Below, piece after piece: positions 53,186 through 64,000 of a stretch of 64,000 nucleotides of DNA. The position numbers and the translations under genes were made by a program. A model generated the notes under the pieces. The model had not been told where the DNA came from. It worked only from the letters and a program-made list of their open reading frames with translations, and did no database searches. The stretch is from NCBI GenBank assembly GCA_015680685.1, contig MNCI01020695.1, positions 175,131-239,130 of the forward strand, given 5' to 3'. This stretch comes from Gnetum montanum. Its lineage: Eukaryota; Streptophyta; Gnetopsida; Gnetales; Gnetaceae. Positions within the stretch are counted from its first letter, which is position 1. Every line of letters starts with the position of its first letter.

Positions 53186-54150
53186 GTATGTCCTTTTTCA
53201 TTAGTTCCACTAATGGTTTTGCAACCTTTGAAAAGTTCTCAATGAATCTTCTATAATAGCAAGTGTATCCAACGAATGACTAAATATCTTTTATAGTTTT
53301 AGGTTGATGGGTAATTCCTTGGATAACTTTGATCTTTTCAATGTCTACCTTTATCCCTATTTGCATAGTCTTATGCCCTAATATGATGCCTTCTTTGACC
53401 ATTAAATGCATTTTTTGCTAGTTAAGCCTTAAATTAATTTCTATACATTGTTTTAGTACTTTCTCTAACTAGTCCAAGGCTTAATCAAAGTTTTCTCCAT
53501 AGGTGGAGAAGTCATCCATGAAGACCTCCACACCATTTCCTATCTACTATTGGAATATTCTTAGAACTAATCATTCAAATGTTGCAGGAGCATTGCACAA
53601 GCCAAATAGCATTTGTTTGTATGCAAATTTTTCCCAAGGATTTGTGAATGTAGTCTTGGCTTGGTCTTCTAGGGCTACTTGAATTTGGTTGTACCCACTG
53701 TACCCATCTAGAAAACTATAGTAGCGATGCCCTACAATGGTATCTAAGACTTGGTCGATGAATGACAATGGAAAGTGGTCTTTAAATGTTACCATGTTTA
53801 GGAGCCTGAAGTCTATACAAACCCTCCATTCACCCTCCTTCTTAGGCACAATGACTAAGGAACTGACCCGTTCACTGTCAGCAATGGGGTAAATGAACCC
53901 AGCTTTTAGAAGCTGTTCAATTTCTTCCTTAACCACTTGCTTAAGATTTGAGTTTAGTAACCTCTGCGGTTGTCGTTGAGGCTTCATGGAGGAATCGATG
54001 TAAATTCTATGTTGGCATATCCTAGGGTCTATTCTAGTTAATTCAGGATATGACCAAGCAAAGACTTTCTACCATTTGTTTACCATCTCCAGCAGTCTTT
54101 CCTTTTGTTGAGGAGCTAGCTTCATGTTAATGATTACTAGTTATCCATTC
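53186..54150 (-). pseudogene. Gy4 reverse transcriptase
   Basis: Open 53571-53987: EWRVCIDFRLLNMVTFKDHF, FLDGYSGYNQIQ, KTTFTNPWEKFAYK, FGLCNAPATFE. The catalytic FMDDF lies downstream at about 53510-53524 in another frame. The 3' side of the domain stops at the Gy5 insertion (53180). Confidence 0.8.
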
Positions 54151-54599
54151 TTGAGAAACATGTATTCCATACCAGTGGGCAATGATTTTAACTCAAGGGG
54201 CTCCTGTTTAAAATTTTCAAGGATTTCCAACTTTTCCCAGTTGATATTTCCAATGTTAGGGCTTAAAAGTTGGTAATGTTCTTGCTCTAATGTATCTATG
54301 CTATCAAATTAAGCGCAAGTCAAACCCTTAGTTGGTTCCATGCATATAGTTAAACTGCTCTCTAAATCAACTATCAACCACTGGGTGCCTTCCTATCTTG
54401 TGGCTGTTGCATACAAGCATCTTTGTATGTTAGTCGCTTGTGCACACTGGTTGCATGCAGCCAATGTTAAACATTGTATGAACTAGGACTTTTGCACGCA
54501 ATTTCACCCTGTGTCACTTTATGTGATGCATGGAACTTTCTTCTTCTTGATCTTTCCAAACATATTATCCTTTGATATTTCTAGGGAAAGATCATCGAT

Positions 54600-55026
54600 T
54601 CCTAGGGTGCATCAATCATGCTTAGCCATGCTCTTCCCATTATGATTGGAAAGCCCCCCTTATCATTGTTGACCTGAATCACTAGGAAATCGGTTGGATA
54701 CGACCATCCACAAATAGTCATGACAATGTCCTCCACTAGTCCTAAACCATGATGGATTGGTTAGCCAACTCTAAATGAATGTTACTCTTTTTTAGTGGAG
54801 GTAGTTTTCAAGCCTTGTACATTTTTTGAGAGATCAGGTTGACACTGGAACCTGAATCCAAAAGAGCTTTGCACAGCTCATTCCTAGAAATTTGTAGATA
54901 TATAAGAGGACTCCCAAGATCAAATAATTTCCTAGGAAGATGGTTAGCTTTTATCCAATTGGTGAAAGAATGAGTTAACATGACCATATGCGTTGGGCAT
55001 GGTGTTTGGTTTGAAGGGAGTTCCAA
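54600..55026 (-). pseudogene. Gy4 aspartic protease
   Basis: ALLDSGSSVNLISQKMYKA (54808-55026) has the catalytic Asp in a DSG motif, followed leftwards by the FPIIMGRAWL-like region near 54640, broken. Precedes RT in the same polyprotein. Confidence 0.7.
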
Positions 55027-55203
55027 AGTGTTGATTGGTAATGGGGCATCTAAGGGATTAGCTTCTTATGTTTTCAAGGACTTAGTTGGACTACTGGTTC
55101 TAAATAAAGGTCTTTTCTTCATGCTGTTGTCAAAACTAATAGTAGATTGAGAGTTAACAGCCCTTCTAGCGTTACGTTGCTATAGATGGGTAGGGAGCTC
55201 ACC

Positions 55204-57519
55204 CTACATAGGTAGAGCAGGTGGTAATGGAGATGTGGATGGAAGAGATGTAGTCAAATGAGAAGGATAGTATGTTTGTGGAACATCACTCCTAGGAGAA
55301 GGAGTTCTATAGCATTCACTAGATTGGTAGTAAGGCTGAGGAGTGACATGACTAGTAGAGTCACGTCGAGACATTGGTTGCTGCACGTAATATCCATATG
55401 GGTCAGGTTAATGATAAGGATACTATTGCCATGGTGGTGGCATTCCCCATGATTGTGGGTATTTCCACTTTTGATACTACTCAACTAGTTGTGGTGGAGT
55501 TCCACTTGGATAATACGTCAAGGGTTGGTAGAACTATATTGGGTTGCCTTGAGGATAAGGCAAACTTTGAGGTGTTTGCCTTCTGTTCAATTGTGGGTTT
55601 AGTGCATACATCCCAGACTCCTACAGATGTGAGATTACAGGGCAACATCTCATAGGATTATTGTATTAGCATATCTCACATCCACCATCATTGTCTATAT
55701 CCAAATCCACAACCTTTTAGATGATGGCAACTTTGCCCTTACCCTTGTTACGTGCATATTCCGCTTCTTTCTCTTTTCTCTTTTCCCATTCACTACCTTG
55801 CTCTCTAGACTCCTCTACTATTTTGAGAACAATTTGAAATCTATTATCTAGGGAGTCCCACATTTGGTCCACCTTTGACAATACTTTTGATGCAAGTTTC
55901 TGAATAGGTAAATTTCTCCTATTCACCATCTCTTCAAGTGGTGACTCTTCTTCATCCTCACAAAATGTAACTCCCTTCTTTCAGAGGGAAGAATCTCTAT
56001 TATATTCCTCTACACTCTCTCTTTTCCTTAAATCACCTTCCTCTTTAGCAACTTGCACCAATAATCTTTGTACTTGATGGGCCCTAAGCTTATATAGTCT
56101 TCCTTGGGCATAGGTCCCAAGGGTTCTTCGCGTTTTATGCCTAAGCCCATCTATGAGATGGTGTAGTTGATCCCTTTACGAGTAATCATGGCCTGGGAAA
56201 TGATGTAATAGTGCATAATATTGGCCCATGGCAGCATCCAAGGGTTTATGTTCTCCTTGTTTCCATCCTTGAATTTGCTTTCACAGGTTGGACACTTGGG
56301 AGTATGTTTGGTACTTATCGTTGAATAATTCTAACATGGTACTCCACCTACGAATGGATTCTGGTTCTAGGGACTGGTACCAACTTTCTGCTTCTTTGAC
56401 TAGTGTCCATGGGAACAACTTAATTTTTTGCCATCCATTTTCTATGTTTTTCAAGGCACATGCATCATAGAATGCTTATAGATGATTCTGAGGATTAGTG
56501 TTGTATCCCCCTTCAAATCGTGGGATATTGTTCATATCTAATCTCTTGATCTTACTATCTTTTTGGTGCCTTTTTGGAATTATAACAGCCTTAGTTATGT
56601 CTAGCATACTTCAGGTAGTGAGTAGGGATTCATCGTGATCGTATTGTTTGTGTCGTCTATGATGCCTATGTTGTTCCTTACTCTCCCTTCTTTCATGTTG
56701 TGATTCTCTAGAATGCCCTTGTCCCCTTTCTCGACTATTTCATCTGTGATCTTTGTTCCACTTATTATTATCCTCATGGTCTTTTTCCTTATGACTGTGT
56801 CCAGATCCTAAAAGAGAGGGTGAAGGAGATGATGAAGGTGAAGAAGAAGGAGGATCATCACCATGACGGTGCTTGCTACCTTCTCTTCGGTGGTCGCAAC
56901 CTCACTTGTGATGATGATCAGAATGTCTATCTTTATTATGCATTTATGCTCCTTTTCCAAACCCTTTGTGTCTATTGGTATTAGAACCTAGATTATGGAT
57001 GGTTAAGTAAAGGTTCTGACACACAACCCCTTGACCAAATTCAATGGGAGGAACATTGTTTCGTGGGAACCCTCCTGAGGCAAGTTGACCATCCTCATTT
57101 TCACTTAAGATGTGTGGGACATCTTGGGACCACTTACCCTTCATAGACTTGTGATGCCTCTCCTATTGTAGATCCCTTTAACATTGTGCCTCCATGGGTC
57201 AATACTCTCTTGAGTTGTGTTCATGCACAACGTATTCTACTTGTAAATGCTACATGCCAATTTGTGTGAGAGCATGAAGAAGCATGCTCAGGATTGAGTG
57301 ATGAGGAGGGAACACTATGTTACCTTCTAAATCTTTCCAACATAGTTGTTCATCCTGATGGAGGATAAAGGTAAAGTTTGGTACATATTCATCAGGATGA
57401 ACATATACCACACAGAACTATTGGGGTACTAGCGAATCATCATCATGTGTACTATGCCTCTAATTATTTCTTGTATTAGACCTAGGTGGTGAAGCACTTT
57501 CATAAGAAGAAGGAGACAT
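55204..57519 (-). pseudogene. Gy4 Gag
   Basis: ATG at 57519 (MSPSSYESASPP). Then HPDEYVPNFTFILHQDEQL (shared with Gy5), a long Arg/His/Ser/Asp-rich segment (56650-56940), and the core (RFEGGYN, WQKIKLFPW, QYYALLHHF, KTRRTLGTYAQGRLYKL). Next are a Lys/Glu-rich segment (55717-55929) and a Cys cluster near 55670 (CEIC, CCP). A Pro/Ser/Tyr-rich tail (55204-55386) precedes the protease. Broken by stops but colinear with Gy5 Gag. Confidence 0.7.
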
Positions 57520-57638
57520 GATTGTCTATTTAGTGTGAAATATTATTCTTTTTAATAATTGTAAGATAACCAACCCTAAATGTTCTTTCCAATGATGAGA
57601 AAGATTTCCTAGGTTCTAATTAGTGCACAAACAATAAG

Positions 57639-57658
57639 GTCCCTGACAACGATGCTAA
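57639..57658 (-). other. Gy4 primer-binding site
   Basis: Minus strand TTAGCATCGTTGTCAGGGAC; the best preserved tRNA-Asp-type site in the window. Confidence 0.65.
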
Positions 57659-58495
57659 TGATGAGCGGCGAGGTATCCCTACGCTCAACCATATGAATAC
57701 AAGCGTACATGCACAATCCGATCGGGTTCCAAGGACTAAGTGCTTATGCACCTTTGTGGAACAAGGATGGGTTAGTCAATCATTGTCTTCTCAAGCTTAC
57801 TTTTATGACACAATTATATGGTTAAGTAAACTTGAGGTATATGATTTTTATGGCTTTTATCTTTTTATGTCCTGGTGCTACAAAGGGAGAAGTGAACTAA
57901 TTAAGTAACTATCTTAACATAACTAATTGGCTACGCTCTAACTAGTCCTAACACAAGCATTTGTTTCCACTTACCATACACATCCTGAACCAGTGTCACA
58001 CTATTGGGATTACCAAACGCTAATCATTACTGGGTTACCAAGTGTTCCATGCATGCTCAAAATGGTCGTACTAAGTGTGCTTACTTAGGAGAGATTAACA
58101 GGGTGAGAGAGAGAACATTAATTAACTAAGGAAAGCATTAATTACTAAAAATAACATTAATTAAGCTATTCCAAATGCTGCAAGGTTTATCACAAAGTTC
58201 GTCTTTATTGCCGTACACAAGGTGTGCTCAGGTACATAATGCTCAAATAAAGATATGTTCACTTTATGACTCCTACTACGGGCACTCAGAAATAATTCTA
58301 TCTTTGGAAAGGAAAAAAGGCAAGAGTTTGGGTAAGGGACTAAGACTAATTTCCAAAATCAAGTGTGCCCACCTCTTATTTATAGGCAATGAGGCAGGTC
58401 TAGATATTAGATGCCTGATATTTCTTGGAAGGATCTAATATCGCAGACCCAATATCGTGGGTGCGATATCGCAATCCCAATATCGTGGTTCATCA
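57659..58495 (-). repeat. Gy4 5' LTR (right copy)
   Basis: Plus-strand start TGATGAGCGGCGAGG, end TCGTGGTTCATCA. The outer end has at least five AATATCG/GATATCG motifs (58425-58490) upstream of a TATA sequence near 58380 (minus-strand sense). Confidence 0.85.
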
Positions 58496-58500
58496 CTCAT
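58496..58500. repeat. Gy4 target-site duplication, right copy
   Basis: CTCAT, identical to 35535-35539. Confidence 0.85.
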
Positions 58501-58945
58501 CTTCTAGTGCTTGCATAGATGAAGCTTCTTGACTTATTCCTTAATTGAGTAGTTGTAGTTTGGACCTAATAAATGCCTTGTATTATTCCATTATCTATAC
58601 AAACTTCTGAAAGTATGATTTCATCTTATTATATTTACTAATATAAGTTTGCAAGGTAGTTTTCCATTCTTCTTTCTTCTTCTCCATTAGTGATAAATTC
58701 TTGATAGCTATTGAAATTTCATCATCTTTGCTATTCTCTACCTTCTTAAATGCTACATAATGAATTAAAAATTTAACATAAAGATACACTCCAGCTCTTA
58801 CAAGCTGATGATCATTCAATATATTTTGTTGCATAGTATCCAACTAATACTATACTCCTCTCTTTGTTGTTGCATCTGTATCCTTGCTCTAGTCTTCAAC
58901 AAATTCTTACCAAAATTTCTTATTGTAGTGACCGAAAACGTCGAC
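58501..58945 (-). pseudogene. Cp3 internal coding remnant, 5' segment
   Basis: Open 58595-58843: HYVAFKKVENSKDDEISIAI, MEKKKEEWKTTLQTYISKYN; Lys/Glu-rich, probably coiled coil. With Gy4 excised, the reading passes through the target site (QALEDEATKIKK) into 35150-35534. No family recognised. Confidence 0.35.
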
Positions 58946-60400
58946 AGTTGGAAACATCAAGAGGTCATCAATCGGATAATCTTAACCCCAAATCCACACA
59001 AGGGCCATGTTGGATAAAACAGAAATGGGGTGCCCTGAACAGTCTGGTTGATCAGACAGAGACTTAATCGGTGTCACTAAACCTTTTGCAAATGTGTAAT
59101 TTGAAAATAATGTTTATAGCGTAAAATAACAATTATTAAATACGAGGAAGTGAAAACATTGTAAAATGCAATGATAAGCAAGAAAATAAAGCGAATTGGA
59201 GTTAAGAAATGCACTGCTTCAAGATTATGGCTTTACTTTGTCAAGATGGATACAATCGGTTGCACCACATTGGAAAGCATAGAGATTCCAAAAGTAACCA
59301 AGACATTCAAAGCAAGCCAACTGTACACTTGAATGCGAATTTGAGAACTAACGATGCAAAATCCTACGAAGGCAATAGAAAAGAGCTAACAGAATGCCAA
59401 ATGGGAATGCAAACTGTTTGATTTTCGTCAACTCACAATATGTTTACAATGCTCAAGATTGCCAACCCAATTTTTGCCAACTTGCCAACCCGTTCAAATG
59501 CCCTTTGAATTAACAATTTGCCAACTAAGCAAAATTTTCCAACCCTGCCAAAATTTGCCAACCCTCTGAGTGTTGCTCATCGGGGTATTTATAGGGCTAG
59601 GAGCACGCGAGAGATGCAGTTTGGATGCCACGTGTCCTAGACCCATAAGATGTTGACATGTCCATGCTGCATGGACATGCAAAGCTGATTGATTGATGAG
59701 CTTGCCACGCTGCAACCATGCTGTCGAAACTAGAGATGCTAGGATCAAGTGCGCCAATGATGCAAACAAGGAGTGAAGAGCACCGATGTAGTGTAGTCAC
59801 CTACTACACTATGCTACGCGGTGGAGTCTAGCCTATTAGCGTAGCGTAGCTGCTCACTAGGTTGTGTTACGCTATGGAGCGTATCCTTTTAGTGTAGTGT
59901 AGCTACCAGTTTGAAGTGCTATGCTATGTAGCGTAGCCTAGCATAGCCACCAGTTCGAAGAAGAAATTTGCGTTGGAGTGAATTACAGATGCTGGAAGCC
60001 TTTGAAGTGTACTGGTTGCACCTTTGAGTTGAGATGATGATTCTCTATTGCCCATGACTCTTATGATTGTGTTGAGATTTTGATCTTGGTTGAAACTAGT
60101 GTTAGTCGCTGGGAATGATTATTATATATGAACCTCGGAATTCTGAGAGAGTGTTAGCTTTCTTTGAGTGTGCCTCTTGATGAAATCATTTGTTGAGTAT
60201 ATCTAATTGATCCATCAATTTTTTGCATGATTAATCTTTATGCATGTTGTTGAGGTCTTGCTTCTTATGATGTTACTTTGTTATATGATCATGCTTGATG
60301 GTTGTATGAGGTTGATGTGTTGATCGTGTTCCTGCTAACTTCCATATTTCTAAGCTTTTGTCTCAATATTTGCAGGAAATACAGGTACAAAGATGTAGCT
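58924..60400. other. Unassigned repeat-like DNA (possible LTR)
   Basis: TGTAGTGACCG at 58924 and GGTATTTATAGGGC near 59584 resemble an LTR start and TATA region, but no second copy or primer site was found. Short open frames at 59209-59421 and 59494-59800 have no recognisable motif. Confidence 0.3.
59788..59946. repeat. 53-bp tandem repeat, three imperfect units
   Basis: Units begin at 59788 (GTAGTGTAGTCACC), 59841 (GTAGCGTAGCTGCTC) and 59894 (GTAGTGTAGCTACC), exactly 53 bases apart. Each is rich in GTAGCGTAGC/GCTATGC words. Confidence 0.75.
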
Positions 60401-63400
60401 AGTGGTGACCTCATTTGATTCTGTGAGCACCATGTCTATGGGAAAGATATGTGCTCTTAAGATCTTCATGAATTAATTATTTGGTCTTAGAATCCCAACA
60501 TTGGGTTGCGGATTTATCAGTACCTTGGCTATGATGAATCAACAAGTACATTATGATTTGTTTGCCTCACTGTGCTGGGTGAGCACTAATAGAGAATGGT
60601 GATTTTTCCTAAACCCTACAGATATTGCGCTAGCAAATCGCATGAACGGTATCCTTGGCCATGCCGAATACCAATGGCCTAAGAGTGGCCAATGCATTGA
60701 GGTCCCACTATGGCAGGTGGTGGAATATTAGTTGGCATGTTTCATTGTTTGATCATTGCATTTATGTCCTAAATCATGTTTGTTCGATGGAAGTCATGTA
60801 GTGGGTTCAGTGTAACGGTTGATCATGTACGTTTTGAGATAGTGGTGCAGTGACAGATGATCATTTATGCTTCGTGACAGAGACAAGTTTTTCTCAGAAC
60901 AACATGGTCCTTTCATGGTATGCTCTTGGTGGCCTAAATCCTTTAGCCTAGGATGGGCTTGGGTAGTTCGTCCTATAGCCTTCTAGGCCTGGGTAGCATT
61001 CCCAAATACCATGTATGTTCTCATTAAAATGTATTCCTATCCTCGAGTGTGTGAAATGTATCCTTGTGATATTCTCAATTCGATTGTATGCACTCAAAAG
61101 TGCTAGATGTATTGCCTTATGTGACTTAGTTGTCTTCTCATTGTAGGCCTATGCCATAACCTATGACAAGGCCAACCTTGATGTATGGTGCTTTCCTGGT
61201 GCTTGTTTTGAAGTGCCCTTACTATATGTTGTAAACAACCTTTTTTCCTTGATGTATGATGTTGTAATGACTGGACTAGGGCATGTCCTTGCCCATTGTG
61301 CTCTTGAACTGGTGCCATGTGTTCTTGGTGATGTTGGCATGCCTGGATGGTGTGTGCTTTGGTGAACATCCTTGAGATAGGACAAATCTTGGGAACACTT
61401 TCTCTTGTGTTCCTGGATTGGAAAATATCTTGTCCACAGATGATCGATGGTGGTATGTGGCTTGAAATACAAAACAATTGGTTCGATGTGCTTGATCTTG
61501 ATAACGGGTGGTTCACTGTGGCCCTGTGAATTACAATGCAGACTGAAATCCAAATCAATGTGATGTTGTGATGTCTAGTGGTGGAGTAGAGTTAAGTTCT
61601 TGGTATTGGCACCTAGAATCACTCTTCGATGTTGGATGTGATTGTGGGGCAGTTGTGCAAATGTTGGGCTGGTGGTCCATCCTTGAATAAATGATGTTAT
61701 AGATACAAAAATTGTGATTTCTCTTGGTGGCCTTGCTTGGTGGGCTTGAATGTGCTCAAAACACTTGAACTTATGCTCTCATGATTAGGGGCTTCTAATG
61801 ATTTGTGCATGTTGGTGGGCTCTAGTGACTAATTTTATTTTGGTGCTTTGGATTGCACTCTCATGGTTTGGGACTTATTGGTGCTTTCGTGGTCTATGGT
61901 GTGATTCCATGATAGGGGACTCATTGGGCTTAATAGGCTATGGTGTCTTGCAAATTTTTCCATGTACTCTATCCGTTATGTACACTAATGTATCACACAT
62001 TCCCTCCCTAATGTATTGTCCCATGTCTCTGGTGTAATGTTAATTCATGTTGGTGTTCTCACCTCCTTGGTGGGATAGCAGAGTTGAGCATGATATTACT
62101 TAGCAAATCTTTAATTCTATGAGGGGTCATTCTCCATTCTGATGGATGCCCTCTTTAGTTCCTGAAATAATAAGGTAGGTGGTATTGAGATGGTTATTTT
62201 CTATTTGGGACCTAGAAGAAGTTGATGTTCAAGACTTGTTCCTAGCAGTTTCCCCATGTTCGTGAACTCTTGGGGTTTGTTTTCAGAGACAGAATGTTAT
62301 TACCTGGGTGAAATTTAGGCAACCTTCTTTATGATGCCAAGTTGTTGATGTTCCTTCTTGTAAGCAAGGCATGATCTTATGTACTCACTTAGCTTTTCAG
62401 GGCTTTAGAGGAACTTCCTTGTTGGGGTTCTCTGGTAGAAAACCCTTATTGTAAATCCTTCAGGGATGAATCATGTAGTGTTTTGAGTTGTAACTAATGT
62501 TTGTGGCCCATTTCATGTAAAACTATCTTGAGGACCTAGTCCTCCTATGGGCAAAATGTTGTTGTTGACTTGTGTCTATTGTTTGGGTTGAATGATAATA
62601 GGTAGTGGTGCGGCCTTGTCCACCACAAATTGATGTAAACGGGCTTGATTGGGATGTATGAAAAAAAAACCTAGATCTCCCAAGATGAGACAGAAATCCC
62701 TCTTGATAAAATTTCAAAGGGATGAACTGCTTGATGTCTCAATTTATTCTCAATGTGAAATTGAATTTGGGTAAGACTTGTCAACCCATGTCTTCCCTCA
62801 GCAGGTAACAGTTCGATGATATGGTTCTATTGGCTATATTCACTACTTGGACATGTATTATGGGTAAGGTGTAGTTGGGCTACTATACTTACCTATGTAA
62901 GAAACCTCCCAAAGAGGATCCTTCCTTCAAGTGCAAAAATATAATGAAAGGTGTTGATCATGAGACAGGCATTCATTCTTGATACAGTGTGGAAATTCAA
63001 ATTCTAGGAACCTTAATGTTCTTTGGAGAATTCATGATCTGGTTTCTCTTAGAGGTGACTCTATATTCTTTCCTATACCTAGTGTTCAAAAAATGGTGCT
63101 TGTCCCATAACTTGGAGTCGGAATGATAGCTTGTATGTAGCAAGTGCAGTTGATCCTTCTCCATGCATGGGATATTATGGTTGCATTCAATGATGTGCTT
63201 ATGGTTGACATGAGGTAGGTGTATGGAGGATTGTCATGGGGTTGGCTGCCCAATAGATCCTCCACTTGTTCTAACATTTGAGCAAGCATTCTCGATGTTC
63301 AACAATCACAAGAGGTGTTGATGACAATTTTGGCTTGTTGTATGATAGCTTCTTGGGGAAGTTTCCAAATAGATTTTTGGATCTTCTCTCTCATTATGGC

Positions 63401-64000
63401 TATGGAATACTGTTGGATGGTAAATTGAGGTATGCGATGCTGGTGTCTATGGATGACAAGGTCAAGCTCCAAAGATCTACCCTTGTACCTTGTTTGGAAG
63501 GGAGAACATGCTCGCCTCCCTTCATACCAGCTTGAACAGACATGATGAAAGAAAATGCACATGGTATAGGTGCACATGGAATCAGTGCTTAGATGGTTGC
63601 ACTAGTCAAACCCCATGGGTCTGGATGCGAGTAGCAAAACATGGAGTTCTAGCAAGCATGAGTTGCTTGTAGAGTCATGGCTCTTTCGAAGCATGTCCTC
63701 CCTCTCGGTTTAATGTTCCCAAGTCCCTCACCATGGGTAGTGGCCCTGGTGAGCCCTCAAAATCGATGATGAAAAAAATTGATGGGTGCTAAGATGTCAT
63801 TCACAAAGGAACTTAGCAGGACTTGCAGAAGAGGATCTGTCTTCTTGCTTAAGTATGGGTTTATGCAAGAAGATATGTCTCTACATCCTCAGAAGGGATG
63901 GATCTAGGGGACACCTTAGAGATGTTGGCCCTTTGTCCTGGACTACTCCCGCTTGTTATCAAGTGGGGAAGTCTTTGGGCTTCCTTCAATTGCCCTTACA
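60401..64000. other. Unassigned degraded sequence
   Basis: Slightly richer in G on the plus strand than the rest. Many short open frames, none with a family signature. A minus-strand stretch around 62150-62520 is comparatively open (EGFTIRVFYQRTPTRKFL; LSEYIRSCLAYKKEHQQLG) and may be decayed coding sequence of an old element. Nothing firmer can be said. Confidence 0.3.

Larger units (their letters stand above)
35540..58495 (-). mobile_element. Gy4: gypsy element with gag-pol, split by Gy5
   Basis: Minus strand. LTRs 57659-58495 (5') and 35540-36313 (3'), flanked by CTCAT. Without the 13-kb Gy5 insertion it is about 9.9 kb: primer site, gag (57519 to about 55650), protease (about 55026-54600), reverse transcriptase (about 54150-53186), then across Gy5 RNase H (39952-39360), integrase (39300-38192), a shortened spacer, and a stub of the extra ORF. 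RT motifs (KDHFPLSFIDQ, FLDGYSGYNQI, FMDDFSTYG) and ENVVGDHLSQL place it near Athila/Tat. Confidence 0.85.

Noticed and set aside
61103-61558. Overlapping 151- and 130-codon minus-strand frames
   Set aside because: Two frames open at once, His/Gln/Ser-rich, no domain pattern; likely chance in CA-rich sequence.

Overview
The window is plant nuclear DNA, almost certainly from a seed plant with a large, repeat-choked genome. Evidence: spliced GH3 (acyl-amido synthetase) and ubiquitin-RUB genes, short plant-type introns, Ty1/copia elements with tRNA-Met-type primer sites, and Athila/Tat-like Ty3/gypsy elements with decayed tRNA-Asp-type primer sites. A conifer or other gymnosperm would fit, but that is a guess. 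No bacterial, organellar or CRISPR features were seen. Nearly all mobile-element reading frames are broken.

Layout. 1-3013: 3' part of a gypsy element (Gy1, + strand; extra ORF plus 3' LTR). 3014 to about 14152: gypsy remnant Gy2 (- strand; gag and protease) whose 5' LTR is split by a complete copia-type element Cp1 (7240-13707, target duplication CTACT). 14236-16274: short gag-only copia remnant Cp2. 16275-25294: low-copy island with a five-exon GH3 gene (18185-20415, -), a broken ubiquitin-RUB/NEDD8 fusion gene (21916-23314, -), a GC-rich patch, SINE-like fragments and small tandem duplications. 25295-58945: a copia-like remnant (Cp3) invaded twice: by Gy3 (26641-35144, +, duplication AATAG) and by Gy4 (35540-58495, -, duplication CTCAT). 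Gy4 is itself split between reverse transcriptase and RNase H by Gy5 (40105-53180, -). 58946-64000: unassigned degraded DNA with a 53-bp tandem repeat.

How the parts relate. Three elements (Cp1, Gy3, Gy5) share one architecture: LTR, gag (pol only in Gy5), a spacer containing what looks like a second copy of that element's own U3 promoter (LTR-type short repeats followed by a TATA box), then an extra ORF with a region resembling the plant transposon-protein (Transposase_32-like) family, then the 3' LTR. The internal repeat motif matches the host element's LTR and differs between families. In Gy3, Gy4 and Gy5 the extra ORF begins directly at a splice-acceptor-like CAG followed by ATGGC. This is the strongest candidate for something undescribed.

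In the low-copy island, GH3 carries a perfect 27-bp internal duplication replacing about 40 conserved residues: the signature of deletion repair with a templated filler. It keeps one continuous 569-codon frame and gains a lysine/arginine-rich cluster. The ubiquitin-RUB gene has lost its N-terminal half and has two further small deletions, but keeps its intron, so it decayed in place.

The assembly has a 210-base gap (47526-47735) and one misoriented 223-base contig (32880-33102) bounded by single Ns.
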